A DNA stretch of 64,000 bases from UBA1765 sp045615885 (GCA_045615885.1 JAZLFR010000057.1:62001-126000); one strand, 5' to 3'; counted from the stretch's first letter, positions 42,449 to 51,749 are shown. Made by a program: numbers and translations. Notes: generated by a model from the sequence alone, not told the origin.

Positions 42449-43331
42449 TGCGCCTTGAAAACGAAACCGTGTGGCTGACTCAGGCGCAGATGGCTGAGTT
42501 ATTTGGAACAGTGCCTCAAAACATCACCTTGCATATAAAAAACATCTATTCAGAAGGGGAACTGTACCAGGATCGAACTTGTAAGGATTTCTTACAAGTT
42601 GCCCAAGAAGGAAAAAGAGTCGTTCATAGAAAGCTAAAACTTTATAACCTTGATGTCATTATTTCTGTCGGTTATCGAGTTAAATCCATTCACGGGACCC
42701 GTTTTCGCCAATGGGCAAACCAAGTTCTCAAGGAACATCTTCTGCGCGGAGCAAGCGTAAACCAACGCTTTATGCTGACGGAAGAACGATTTGACAGGCA
42801 ACTGATTAATCACGAAAAACGTTTGGACAAACTCGACTCAAAAGGCATGGAAACGAGCTCTCGCCTAGCCACTCTCGAAAAGCAGGTGGACTTTTTTGTC
42901 AAGGCAAACCTGCCTCCCAGTGAGGGCGTCCTGAATGCAAAATCCTGGTGGAGCGGGTACGAATTCGCCTGCCAGCTGGTGCGTTCCGCAAAGGAAGAAA
43001 TCATCGTCATCGATCCTTTCGCAGACGATGTCGCATTCTCACTTGTCGCCAAGAAATCTGCGGGTGTAAATGCGTTGTTTATTCCGGTCATGTAAACCGA
43101 CATCTGCGAGAGGAAGAAGAACGACTGAATCGGCAATTCCCAACTGTTAAACTCAAAGACATTCAGAATGTTCATGACAGGTTCATCATCGTTGACGAGA
43201 CGGTTTATCACATCGGTTCATCCCTCAATGAACTCGGGAAAAAATTGACTGCATTCTCCGTGCTGAATTTCGTTTCAAAGCAGCAATTGTTAGAAATGGT
43301 GTCGCAAGCGTCCGGGAAAAAGAACAACTAA
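42388..43331 (+). pseudogene. RhuM/PLD-like fusion, copy 1, frameshifted
   Basis: Reads as the same protein as copy 2 until codon ~229, where one base is missing at 43075-43082 (TGCGTTGTTTATT against TGCGTTTGTCTATT in copy 2). The frame stops at 43095; the remaining ~80 residues, including the PLD-like HDRFIIVD motif, continue in another frame to 43331. The N-terminal RhuM-type domain is intact: VWLTQAQMAELFGTVPQNIT, KLYNLDVIISVGYRVKS. The truncated 235-aa product could still bind DNA. A sequencing error is possible but the gene is otherwise well preserved. Confidence 0.8.
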
Positions 43332-43633
43332 AGTTTTAAAGGGGTCGGATTCGACAACTTGAAAAACAAATTTTAATTATACCGAATTCGGTACAATTAA
43401 AAATGCCGCCGGTTCCAACAATTTCGTTCTATCAACAACTCAGCAACATGGAATCGTTAAACTCAGGTTCCATTTAAAGTAGTCAAATTTGACCACTTTA
43501 TGAAGATTTATCGCAATGTTACTGATTTCCGTTATATTAACAAATTCTTGATGCGTTCTAAAATCACGTTAAACCCATTGAATTCGAGGGGTTTAAAATG
43601 GGGACTGAGCGATTGTAACACAAAGGAGTAAAT
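43332..43633. other. 302-bp spacer with KilA-N remnants
   Basis: Contains 26 nt (43439-43464) identical to KilA-N codons at 42204-42229, followed by a degenerate form of the KilA-N internal palindrome, in scrambled order. This suggests the KilA-N plus RhuM-PLD pair was once duplicated and the second KilA-N gene decayed. The end of the spacer repeats the copy 1 ribosome binding site. Confidence 0.65.
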
Positions 43634-44575
43634 ATGGAAGAGAAAAACGAAATCATCGTGTATCAGCCCGAGGGCGGCGAATTTCACATTGAAGCGCGTT
43701 TGGATCAAGATACTGTATGGCTAAATCGCCAACAAATGGCAGTTCTATTCGGTAGAGATGTCAAAACAATAGGAAAGCATATCAATAACGCCTTGAAGGA
43801 AGAATTGCGAGGGCTTCCAACTGTCGCAAATTTTGCGACAGTTCAAGAAGAAGGCGGGAGAAAAGTCTCAAGAAATGTTGAGCACTACACTCTTGACATG
43901 ATTTTATCTGTAGGCTACCGGGTTAAATCGCAAAATGGTATTTTATTTCGCCAATGGGCAAACCAAGTTCTCAAGGAACATCTTCTGCGCGGAGCAAGCG
44001 TAAACCAACGCTTTATGCTGACGGAAGAACGATTTGACAGGCAACTGATTAATCACGAAAAACGTTTGGACGAACTCGACTTAAAAGGCGTGGAAACGAG
44101 CACTCGTCTAGCCACTCTCGAAAAGCAGGTGGACTTTTTCGTCAAAGCAAACCTGCCTCCCAGTGAGGGCATTCTGAATGCAAAATCCTGGTGGAGCGGC
44201 TATGAATTCGCTTGCCAGCTGGTGCGTTCCGCAAAGGAAGAAATCATCGTCATCGATCCTTTTGCAGACGATGTCGCACTCTCACTTGTTGCCAAGAAGT
44301 CTGCGGGTGTAAATGCGTTTGTCTATTCCGGTCATGTAAACCGACATCTGCGAGAGGAAGAAGAACGACTGAATCGTCAATTCCCGACTGTTAAACTCAA
44401 GGACATTCAGAATGTTCATGACAGGTTCATCATCGTTGACGAAACCGTTTATCACATCGGTTCATCCCTCAACGAACTCGGGAAAAAACTGACCGCATTC
44501 TCCGTGCTGAATTTTGTTTCAAAGCAGCAATTGTTAGAAATGGTGTCGCAAGCATCTGGGAAGAAGAACAGCTAA
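43634..44575 (+). CDS. RhuM DNA-binding / PLD-like fusion protein, copy 2
   Basis: 313 aa, RBS AAAGGAG 5 nt before the ATG. Residues ~20-105 form a RhuM-type winged-helix domain (VWLNRQQMAVLFGRDVKTIGKHI, LDMILSVGYRVKS). A coiled linker (EERFDRQLINHEKRLDELD) leads to a C-terminal domain (about 185-300) with EIIVIDPFADDVALSLVAKK and the PLD-like half-motif VHDRFIIVDETVYHIGSSLN. Single-HxR/K-D PLD proteins can act as dimeric nucleases; that activity is inferred. It differs from copy 1 almost only in the DNA-binding domain. Confidence 0.75.
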   Translation: MEEKNEIIVYQPEGGEFHIEARLDQDTVWLNRQQMAVLFGRDVKTIGKHINNALKEELRGLPTVANFATVQEEGGRKVSRNVEHYTLDMILSVGYRVKSQNGILFRQWANQVLKEHLLRGASVNQRFMLTEERFDRQLINHEKRLDELDLKGVETSTRLATLEKQVDFFVKANLPPSEGILNAKSWWSGYEFACQLVRSAKEEIIVIDPFADDVALSLVAKKSAGVNAFVYSGHVNRHLREEEERLNRQFPTVKLKDIQNVHDRFIIVDETVYHIGSSLNELGKKLTAFSVLNFVSKQQLLEMVSQASGKKNS

Positions 44576-44644
44576 AGTTTTAAAGGGAGCGAACCTCTTT
44601 CGCATTTTTCATTATATATTTATTACAGAACTAGGAATTTTGAT

Positions 44645-46303
44645 ATGAAAAGACTTGCTTTGACGTGCTTCCTGGCCACAGTGGCCCTCGGTTTAAACGC
44701 CTGCGGTGAAGACAGCACCTCCGCAAGTGATGTTCTTGTCAGCTCCGCAAGCGACATTCCTAGCAGTTCCGCAACATCAAGCGCCCTAGAACCCCCGAAA
44801 ATTTCCAGCAGTTCGGCCATTATAACCTGCCAGTCTTCGCAAAGCGCCGGTGTCGAAAAAGACCCGGCATCCAGCTCCAGCGAAGAACGCATCGTCGCAG
44901 CAATCGACACCACAAAAATCACCTATTCCCTCAAACCTTTCCAAGGCCCGCTCGCCAACCCACACAAGGGCTTTACCGTTCCCGTCGGCGGCACATGGAC
45001 TTTTGTTCCTGAATTTGAATACGGCCCCTACGGGTCATTGAACAATCGTGCCTGGGACCTGATTACCTATGGTTCCGGCTATGTGCAATGGAACAAGGTG
45101 AATCCGGCAAAAGATGTTTACAACTGGACCGATTTGGACAAGTTACTGGACGCCTGCGAAAAGAACGGCCTGGGGTACGCACTGCGAGTTCTCCCCTACT
45201 CGCCATCTTTCATCAAGGCAAACGACACGCCCACAGAAAATTACGACTGGACTCCACCCTATGTCTATGAATTGGGAGCAAAACGCATTACAGCCAAATT
45301 GACGACAGGCGGCAAATTCAACGCACAAGTTCCTGTTTGGGACGATCCGATTTACCTGCAAGAGGCTAAAAAATTTGCAACCGCCCTGGCTGCAAAATAC
45401 GATGGCGACCCGCGCATCGAATACATAGACATACGCCCCTTCGGAGAATGGGGCGAATGGCACGCCTCCCATTTGGAAGGCAGCGAAATGCCTTCCGAAA
45501 AAATCCAGAAGGAAATACTCGACCACTACGCTTCGGCATTCCACAAGACATTGCTTGTGCTCCCCTCCAGCGGAGCTGGAGACGTATATACGCACGCTCT
45601 AAGTCTAGGCATTGCCAAGCGCGATGACGGGTTCATCGGAATTCCGGGCCGCCCCGATTCGCTGGTGCGCGCTTACAATGCAGGCCTCCCCACCATTGCA
45701 GAGAACATCGCCGGATACGCCACGATGCTGAACTACACCGACATCATTCCGGGCGGCTATTTGAAATGGACGCCTGACCGCTGGGTGTCTGCAATCAAGA
45801 CCGCCCACCTGACCTATTACGTGCTAGACCAGGACAGCGACGACGGCTACCGTTTCTACAAAGAAAACAAGGCTCTTGCAGATTCCATGACACATGTGAT
45901 CGGCTACAACTTTACCGTATCTAGCGCAGATTTACTAATGATTAACGACGGCAACGCAACAACAAACAAATTAAACATCACCGTAAAGAATACGGGTGTT
46001 GCTCCTTGCTTCTTTGATGTGTTTATGGTTGCTGAATTTGTAAATGCCGACGGCGAAGCACTGGAACAACTCGGCGAAACGATCAAGATTCCAAAGGCTT
46101 CGTTCAAAGACGATTCCGAAAAGCATTTCAGTTTTGCAAACACAGTGCCCGCAAGAATGACGAACGTGGCAAGCCTCCCCGGAGTTTCTGTTGCGCTCTC
46201 CCTCTACGAAAGCGAGGACGCTATTGCTGCCGGCAAAAATCCGACAGTCCGCTTTGACAACGACGGCATTCAAGAAAACAGGAAATTGCTATTGGAACAA
46301 TAA
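44645..46303 (+). CDS. Lipoprotein with DUF4832-type glycoside-hydrolase-like domain
   Basis: 552 aa. Lipoprotein signal with lipobox LNAC at residues 17-20, then a Ser/Ala-rich linker (to about 85) typical of Fibrobacter surface proteins. The main domain begins NPHKGFTVP, continues with VQWNKVNPAKDVYNWTDLDKLLDACEKNG and IDIRPFGEWGEWHASH, a TIM-barrel pattern like GH42/GH5-related DUF4874 proteins with a candidate acid/base Glu in GEWGEW. The C-terminal beta region (KLNITVKNTGVAPCFFDVFMVAEF) fits DUF4832. Likely an outer-membrane polysaccharide-binding or -hydrolysing protein; catalytic identity is unproven. Confidence 0.75.
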   Translation: MKRLALTCFLATVALGLNACGEDSTSASDVLVSSASDIPSSSATSSALEPPKISSSSAIITCQSSQSAGVEKDPASSSSEERIVAAIDTTKITYSLKPFQGPLANPHKGFTVPVGGTWTFVPEFEYGPYGSLNNRAWDLITYGSGYVQWNKVNPAKDVYNWTDLDKLLDACEKNGLGYALRVLPYSPSFIKANDTPTENYDWTPPYVYELGAKRITAKLTTGGKFNAQVPVWDDPIYLQEAKKFATALAAKYDGDPRIEYIDIRPFGEWGEWHASHLEGSEMPSEKIQKEILDHYASAFHKTLLVLPSSGAGDVYTHALSLGIAKRDDGFIGIPGRPDSLVRAYNAGLPTIAENIAGYATMLNYTDIIPGGYLKWTPDRWVSAIKTAHLTYYVLDQDSDDGYRFYKENKALADSMTHVIGYNFTVSSADLLMINDGNATTNKLNITVKNTGVAPCFFDVFMVAEFVNADGEALEQLGETIKIPKASFKDDSEKHFSFANTVPARMTNVASLPGVSVALSLYESEDAIAAGKNPTVRFDNDGIQENRKLLLEQ

Positions 46304-46317
46304 AAGTCGCCAAAGCA

Positions 46318-47175
46318 TCAAGCTTCCAGGAATTTCAGCAATTCAGGCATGCGTTCGCGCGCATCCTTTACGCCGATTTCGTAAAGCTTTACAAGTTTCG
46401 ACTTGTCTTTTTCAAGGCGGTCGATTTCCAGCGGCACACTGGGGCGAAACACAAATGTCTTGCCAGCGCGTTCCCAGGCGGCAAGCGTTTCAAGGCATTT
46501 ATTGTAGCGAAAGTGCCGGTCGGCTACGGCCTGCACAAATTTCGGGTACTTGCGGTACACAAGCTTATACAGGAACAAAAGTGAATTCGGTTTCTTTTGG
46601 TAACCGGCCGGGCGCGTGACCGCGACGACCTGTTTTTTGTAACCGATTTCGTCCATGTGTTCAAACGGAATGCTGTCGGCGATGTTGCCGTCGAACATCT
46701 TTTTGCCGGCATACTCTACGAGGCTGCTCATGAGCGGGAGCGAAGACGACGACCGAATGGCATCAATGTCGTCGAGGCATGTGCGAACAGGCAAGTATTC
46801 AGCAAGGCCAGTTTCCACATTGCTAGCCGCCGCCAAAAAAAGAGTTTCTGCAGCATTCTTTTTGAAAGTTTCGTAATCGAACGGGTCGATTTCTTGCGGA
46901 ACCTTGTAATAGCAAAAGTCAATGTCAAAATAGTTGCCCGTGCGAAGCCAGTTGCGAAAGCTCATGTAGCGCTTGTCGGCAGAATGCACCGTATCCAAGC
47001 GAAAGTTGCGTTCTCGCTGTTCCGAAAGAAAACTGCAAAGATGCGTGGCTCCCGCAGATGTTCCCGCGCAGGCACCGAACTTCAAGCCATTGTCAAGGAA
47101 CACGTCGAGAATGCCGGCCGTATAAGCACCTCGCATTCCCCCGCCTTCAAGAACCAGAGCAACATCTTTATACAT
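46318..47175 (-). CDS. Patatin-like phospholipase
   Basis: 285 aa from ATG 47175. Patatin fold with oxyanion motif GGGMRG (residues 8-13), nucleophile elbow GTSAGAT (around 37-43) and catalytic Asp in FDGNIADSIP. This subgroup (RssA/YjjU-like) has broad acyl-hydrolase activity on lipids; the natural substrate is unknown. No signal peptide, so cytosolic. Convergent with the DUF4832 lipoprotein gene, 14 nt between the stops. Confidence 0.9.
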   Translation of the reverse strand: MYKDVALVLEGGGMRGAYTAGILDVFLDNGLKFGACAGTSAGATHLCSFLSEQRERNFRLDTVHSADKRYMSFRNWLRTGNYFDIDFCYYKVPQEIDPFDYETFKKNAAETLFLAAASNVETGLAEYLPVRTCLDDIDAIRSSSSLPLMSSLVEYAGKKMFDGNIADSIPFEHMDEIGYKKQVVAVTRPAGYQKKPNSLLFLYKLVYRKYPKFVQAVADRHFRYNKCLETLAAWERAGKTFVFRPSVPLEIDRLEKDKSKLVKLYEIGVKDARERMPELLKFLEA

Positions 47176-47567
47176 GCTGCGCAAGATAGCAATAATGTCG
47201 CCTAACTTTTTTCGAGAAAAGGCCTCTTTTTATAAAAGATACACCAAAATTTCTTAAAATTTACTTACGCCTTATTACAAAAAGTCCATTTACAGAAAAT
47301 ACATTGATTTTTAAGTATCATTCGAGTTGTAAAGCAGTAAATTGCCACATAAAAACACAATTTTCAAAAGCTCAAACAAACTCAAAAGCCAAAAATCAAG
47401 CAAAAAGTAATCAACTTTAAAACAGTTTCCCAAGCAAAAGCACAAACTTTCACTCAAAAATCTCAATTTTTCTTTATTTATTTCCGTCTTACACCTTGCC
47501 GGCATAGACTTTTTACCTATATTTTGCCCCAAAACAAAGTTCAACTATTCAAACAATAGAGAAAACC
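47176..47567. other. Long AT-rich leader region of ilvB
   Basis: No gene seen in 392 bp between divergent patatin and ilvB genes. It is AT-rich with many A/T runs and ends in the ilvB promoter and leader. I looked for a branched-chain leader peptide (run of Leu/Ile/Val codons plus terminator) and did not find one. Confidence 0.5.
47496..47523 (+). promoter_or_regulatory. Promoter candidate for ilvBN
   Basis: TTGCCG (47496-47501), 16-nt spacer, TATATT (47518-47523), about 45 nt upstream of the ilvB ATG; AGAG precedes the start by 6 nt. Confidence 0.5.
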
Positions 47568-49286
47568 ATGGCACAAAACAAAATTCTCGGAGCCCAGATG
47601 GTTATCGAATGCCTCAAGCGTGAAGGCGTTGATACCATTTTCGGTTACCCAGGCGGCTCGGCAATTCCTCTGTTCGACGCTTTGCTCGATTCCAACATCA
47701 AGATGGTTCTTTCCCGCCATGAACAGGGTGCAACCCACATGGCAGACGGTTTTGCCCGCGAAACAGGCAAGGTCGGCGTTGTTCTCGTAACAAGCGGCCC
47801 GGGCGCAACCAACACATTCACCGGTATCTACACAGCAATGATGGACTCCATTCCGCTTGTTGTGCTCACCGCACAGACCACTACTCCAAACCTCGGCAAG
47901 GACGCCTTCCAGGAATGCGATACCAGTGGCATGACTTTCGCAGCAGTAAAGCATTCCTTCCTCGTCAAGAACCCGGATGACCTTCCACGCGTCATGAAGG
48001 AAGCCTTCCATGTTGCACGCAGCGGCCGCCCTGGCCCTGTGCTCGTTGACTTGCCGAAGGATGTTACCGCAGGCATTTGCACAACCCAGTTCACAGACGA
48101 AGTCGATCTTCCGGGTTACAAGGTTCCGACATACGCTCCGACCGAAGCAATCGAAAAGGCTGCAGCTCTCATCAAGAAATCTACAAAGCCGCTCTTGCTC
48201 GTTGGCCACGGCGCAATGATTTCTGGCGCAGCACGCCAGGTCAAGGAACTTGCCGAAAAGTTGAACGCTCCGGTTGTCAGCACCTTGCTCGGCCTTGGCG
48301 TGTTCCCGGCTAGCCACGATCTTTCCCTCGGCATGCTCGGCATGCACGGTACAGTCTATGCAAACAAGGCTGTGCTCGATTGCGACCTTATCATGAGCAT
48401 CGGTTCCCGCTGGGATGACCGTATTACCGGCAAGCTCGAAGTGTTCTGCAAGGACGCTGTAAAGCTCCACATCGATATTGACCCGGCAGAAGACGGCAAG
48501 GTCCTGCAGCCAGACGTGTTCATGTGCGGCGATGCAAAGCTCGTGCTCGAACAGCTCCTCCCGCTCGTTTCCAAGCTCGACAGCGCAGAATGGGTAAAGA
48601 CCTGCATGACCTGGAAGAAGCGCTTCCCGCTCACCTACCCGAAGCAGGGCGGTCTCCGCATGCAGCATGTGATCCACACCCTTTGGGAACTTACCAAGGG
48701 CAAGGCAATCGTTACTAGCGACGTTGGCCAGCACCAGATGTGGGTTGCTCAGTTCTTCAATGTTGACAATCCGCGCCAGCTCCACAACTCCGGTGGCGCA
48801 GGCACCATGGGCTTTGGCTTCCCGAGCGCAATCGGCGCTGCATTCGGCAACACTACCGGTCTTCCGGTTTGCTGCTTCGCAGGCGATGGCGGCTTCCAGA
48901 TGACCATGTCCGAAATGGCAACTGCTTGCATTCACAAGCTCCCGATCAAGATCTTCGTCATGGACAACAAGTACCTCGGCATGGTTCGCCAGTGGCAGGA
49001 CTTGTTCTACGACAAGCGTTATTCCTCTGTTGACATGCAGGGCAACCCGGACTTCGTAAAGTTCGCAGAAGCCTACGGCGCACTCGGTCTTCGCATCAAG
49101 CGCAGCGCAGACGCCGAAAAGGTCATCAAGAAGGCCCTCGAATACAATGACGGCCCGGTACTCATCCACTGCGAATGCGAAAAGGAAGACAACGTATTCC
49201 CGATGATTCCGGCTGGCGCTCCGATTTCTTCCATGATTACGGAACCGCCAAAAACGCAGCTTGAAAAACCGACAGGGAGCACCTAA
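47568..49286 (+). CDS. ilvB: Acetolactate synthase, large subunit
   Basis: 572 aa, biosynthetic type. Condenses two pyruvates, or pyruvate and 2-ketobutyrate, for valine/leucine/isoleucine synthesis. FGYPGGSAIPLFDAL (24-38), the catalytic Glu in RHEQGATHMADGFAR (51-65), GPGATNTFTG, and the ThDP site GDGGFQMTMSEMATA with NNKYLGMVRQWQDLFY-like DNKYLGMVRQWQ further on. The regulatory subunit gene starts 1 nt after the stop. Codon use is strongly biased toward C-ending codons, as in highly expressed genes. Confidence 0.97.
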   Translation: MAQNKILGAQMVIECLKREGVDTIFGYPGGSAIPLFDALLDSNIKMVLSRHEQGATHMADGFARETGKVGVVLVTSGPGATNTFTGIYTAMMDSIPLVVLTAQTTTPNLGKDAFQECDTSGMTFAAVKHSFLVKNPDDLPRVMKEAFHVARSGRPGPVLVDLPKDVTAGICTTQFTDEVDLPGYKVPTYAPTEAIEKAAALIKKSTKPLLLVGHGAMISGAARQVKELAEKLNAPVVSTLLGLGVFPASHDLSLGMLGMHGTVYANKAVLDCDLIMSIGSRWDDRITGKLEVFCKDAVKLHIDIDPAEDGKVLQPDVFMCGDAKLVLEQLLPLVSKLDSAEWVKTCMTWKKRFPLTYPKQGGLRMQHVIHTLWELTKGKAIVTSDVGQHQMWVAQFFNVDNPRQLHNSGGAGTMGFGFPSAIGAAFGNTTGLPVCCFAGDGGFQMTMSEMATACIHKLPIKIFVMDNKYLGMVRQWQDLFYDKRYSSVDMQGNPDFVKFAEAYGALGLRIKRSADAEKVIKKALEYNDGPVLIHCECEKEDNVFPMIPAGAPISSMITEPPKTQLEKPTGST

Positions 49287-49287
49287 T

Positions 49288-49785
49288 ATGAATAATCAAA
49301 TGGCTCATTCCATTAGCCTTCTCGTGGCAAACCGCCCGGGCGCACTTGTTCGCATTGCACTCGTGTTCTCCCGTCGCGGCTACAACATTGATTCCCTTGT
49401 TGTTTCCCCAACCTTGGACGCAAACTTCAGCCGCATGAACATCGTTGCTCGTGGCAATCCTGAAATCTTGATGCAGATCATCAAGCAGCTCGAAAAGCTC
49501 GTCGATGTTGTGCAAGCCAAGGACCACACACACATGAACGTTGTTGAAAAGGAACTCGCACTTATCAAGGTGCGTTGCAAGCCGGAACAGCGTACGGAAG
49601 TGCTTCAGCTTTGCGACCATTTCAAGGCTATCACCGTTGACATGACCGAAAATTCCATGATCATCCAGATCACTGGCAATACCGACAAGATCGACGCTAT
49701 GCGCAGCCTCTGCACAAAGTTCGAAATCGTGGAATATATCCGCACCGGTAAGGTCATTATGCTCCGCGGCGAAGACCACACCTAA
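49288..49785 (+). CDS. ilvN: Acetolactate synthase, small regulatory subunit
   Basis: 165 aa from ATG 49288 (AGGGAG upstream). An N-terminal ACT domain (HSISLLVANRPGALVRIALVFSRRGYNIDSL, about 6-37) binds valine for feedback control, and the C-terminal ALS_ss domain (VEKELALIKVR onward) contacts the catalytic subunit. Directly coupled to ilvB. Followed by a heptamer tract and an intrinsic terminator. Confidence 0.95.
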   Translation: MNNQMAHSISLLVANRPGALVRIALVFSRRGYNIDSLVVSPTLDANFSRMNIVARGNPEILMQIIKQLEKLVDVVQAKDHTHMNVVEKELALIKVRCKPEQRTEVLQLCDHFKAITVDMTENSMIIQITGNTDKIDAMRSLCTKFEIVEYIRTGKVIMLRGEDHT

Positions 49786-49792
49786 TTAAAGA

Positions 49793-49820
49793 GTACAGAA
49801 GACAGAGTACAGAAAATAGA
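49793..49820. repeat. Heptamer-period tract, 4 units
   Basis: GTACAGA, AGACAGA, GTACAGA, AAATAGA in register, starting 8 nt after the ilvN stop. Confidence 0.8.
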
Positions 49821-49864
49821 GATGCTGCTAAGCTAGGAAGACTGTGTTTTGTTTTTGACGCTCA

Positions 49865-49897
49865 AAAGGCACTCGTTTATGACGGGTGTCTTTTTTT
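49865..49897 (+). terminator. Intrinsic terminator of ilvBN
   Basis: AAGGCACTCG pairs with CGGGTGTCTT (two G-T wobbles) around a short loop, followed by seven T residues. Confidence 0.85.
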
Positions 49898-49962
49898 GCG
49901 TTTTATCGGCTGATTTCACCATCACGATAACTAATGAATTTTAATTTATCTATTTTTACCTT

Positions 49963-50976
49963 ATGCGCATAAATAATTTTAGTTTTGCCATAGCAAAGGT
50001 CGCATTGACCGTATTCCTGCTGTGCGCCCTGGCTAGTGCAGAAAAGGGGGTCTCTTTAGGCGAGGCCGATTTTTACCCGCACAAAGCTACGACAGAAAAG
50101 TTCAATGAAACCTGGAGCTACCAATTCGTTTTTGACAACGGCACCAGGGCCTATGTGACAATTGCCACGCTCTATGTGCCGGCTTCCGGCCAAAAAATAG
50201 GCACAGACATTTCCTTTTGGAATTTTAACGGCAAGTCCTATTCCGTTGGCCGCCAATACCCGCCAGAACGCCTGAAAACCGAAAAAGACAAAAAGAAGAT
50301 CAACATCAAGGATGAATACTTTTTGGAAGGCTTGCCGGGCAAGGGGCACAGGGTCTATTTCACCGCCCACAAGAACGGCGACTTCATGCTCGATGTGACT
50401 TTTGAAAGTGCTGTCGCAGGCGCGAAGGCCACAAACCCGACGACAAACGTCGGCAAAAATTCAATCACGCAGTTTTTGCACATTCCGTTTGGCCGCGTAG
50501 CGGGCCGCATTGCCTACGGCACCGACACGCTGAACGTGAAAGGCTATGCGCTCATGGAACATTCCTACCAGACGGAACAGGCAATAGACCTCGCAAGGCG
50601 CGTCATCACATTTGCAAAGAATTCTTCAGCAGAATCGTTTGCAGGCAAAATCGGCATAGACAATTCAGGCAACCTCTTTGGCTACGCCCTGAGGGCGGGC
50701 GAAATTCTGCACCCGGTAAAAATACTTGACGACAGTACCGAATACGACGGCAAAAAGTTCCCGAAGGGTATGCTAGAAATCACATGGAGCGACGGATCCA
50801 AAACGAACATAGAAGCTTCCAAAACTCTGCAGAAGTTTTCATTGCTCAACAACTTTGACGGATGGCTCGCCAAGAAGGCTGCAAAGTTCATGATGGGCGG
50901 GGAACCGTTCTTCTACCGCGGTCGCACAAAGGACGAATCCGGCAAATCCATTGACTGGAGCATTTCTGGACTATGA
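49963..50976 (+). CDS. Exported protein, CrtC/AttH lipocalin-like (tentative)
   Basis: 337 aa with a signal peptide (FAIAKVALTVFLLCALASA). The pattern resembles the two-domain CrtC/AttH lipocalin family: NETWSYQFVFDNGTRAYVTIATLYVP early and GYALMEHSYQT in the middle where family members carry a conserved His motif. No catalytic assignment is possible. The stop overlaps the hisA-like start by 4 nt (ATGA), so the two are translationally coupled, though a functional link to histidine synthesis is not obvious. Confidence 0.55.
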   Translation: MRINNFSFAIAKVALTVFLLCALASAEKGVSLGEADFYPHKATTEKFNETWSYQFVFDNGTRAYVTIATLYVPASGQKIGTDISFWNFNGKSYSVGRQYPPERLKTEKDKKKINIKDEYFLEGLPGKGHRVYFTAHKNGDFMLDVTFESAVAGAKATNPTTNVGKNSITQFLHIPFGRVAGRIAYGTDTLNVKGYALMEHSYQTEQAIDLARRVITFAKNSSAESFAGKIGIDNSGNLFGYALRAGEILHPVKILDDSTEYDGKKFPKGMLEITWSDGSKTNIEASKTLQKFSLLNNFDGWLAKKAAKFMMGGEPFFYRGRTKDESGKSIDWSISGL

Positions 50977-51749
50977 CACTCTTTAGACCTTGCATCGACA
51001 TCCACGACGGCAAAGTGAAGCAGATTGTGGGCAGCTCGCTCTCTGATTCGGGGGCTGGGCTCTGCACGAACTTTGAATCGGAACATTCCCCAAGCTACTT
51101 TGCCTCCATGTACAAGCGCGACGCCCTGAAGGGCGGCCATGTGATTATGCTTGGCAAGGGCAACGAGACCGCCGCCAAGGAAGCTCTCGCTGCATACCCG
51201 GGCGGTCTGCAGGTCGGCGGCGGCATTACGAGCGCAAACGCCAAGGAATACCTGGACGCCGGCGCAAGCCACGTGATTGTCACAAGCTACCTGTTTGTAG
51301 ACGGCAAGCTTTCTGAAGAACGCCTGAACGAAATTTTCAAGATTACAGGCAAGAGCAGGCTTGTGCTCGACCTTAGCTGCAAACGAACAAGCAGCAATCC
51401 ACCACGCTGGAACGTTGCGACAAACCGCTGGCAGACTCTGACCCCGACAGAAATTACGGCAGAAACGCTCAAGAAGCTTTCAGAATACTGCGACGAATTT
51501 TTAATACACGCAGCCGATGTCGAAGGCAAGCAACAGGGCATGGACGAAGAACTGATTGCATTCCTTGCAGAAAACAGCCCAATCCCGGTAACGTATGCCG
51601 GCGGCGCCAAAAACCTTGACGACCTGAAGCGTTGCAAAGAAATTTCAAATAACAAAGTTGACCTTACAATCGGAAGTGCGCTAGACATTTTCGGTGGCAA
51701 AGGAGTAAAGTATGACGACTGTATCGCGTTCAACAAAAGTCGATCCTAA
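50973..51749 (+). CDS. hisA: ProFAR isomerase, eukaryotic HIS6 type
   Basis: 258 aa TIM barrel. It should isomerise ProFAR to PRFAR in histidine synthesis. The N-terminus FRPCIDIHDGKVKQIVGSSL, DALKGGHVIMLG, QVGGGITSANAKEYLDAGASHVIVTSYLF, and KSRLVLDLSCKR plus HAADVEGKQQGMDEELI match the eukaryotic HIS6 form better than the usual bacterial HisA. It is not in a his operon: an exported protein precedes it (4-nt overlap) and a glycosyltransferase gene overlaps its end by 38 nt. Confidence 0.88.
   Translation: MTLFRPCIDIHDGKVKQIVGSSLSDSGAGLCTNFESEHSPSYFASMYKRDALKGGHVIMLGKGNETAAKEALAAYPGGLQVGGGITSANAKEYLDAGASHVIVTSYLFVDGKLSEERLNEIFKITGKSRLVLDLSCKRTSSNPPRWNVATNRWQTLTPTEITAETLKKLSEYCDEFLIHAADVEGKQQGMDEELIAFLAENSPIPVTYAGGAKNLDDLKRCKEISNNKVDLTIGSALDIFGGKGVKYDDCIAFNKSRS

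Noticed and set aside
47185..47567. Leader-peptide attenuator of ilvBN
   Set aside because: No short frame rich in Leu/Ile/Val codons and no terminator/antiterminator pair before ilvB.
47541..49169. 542-codon minus-strand open frame opposite ilvB
   Set aside because: Shadow of ilvB; Cys/His-rich nonsense translation.
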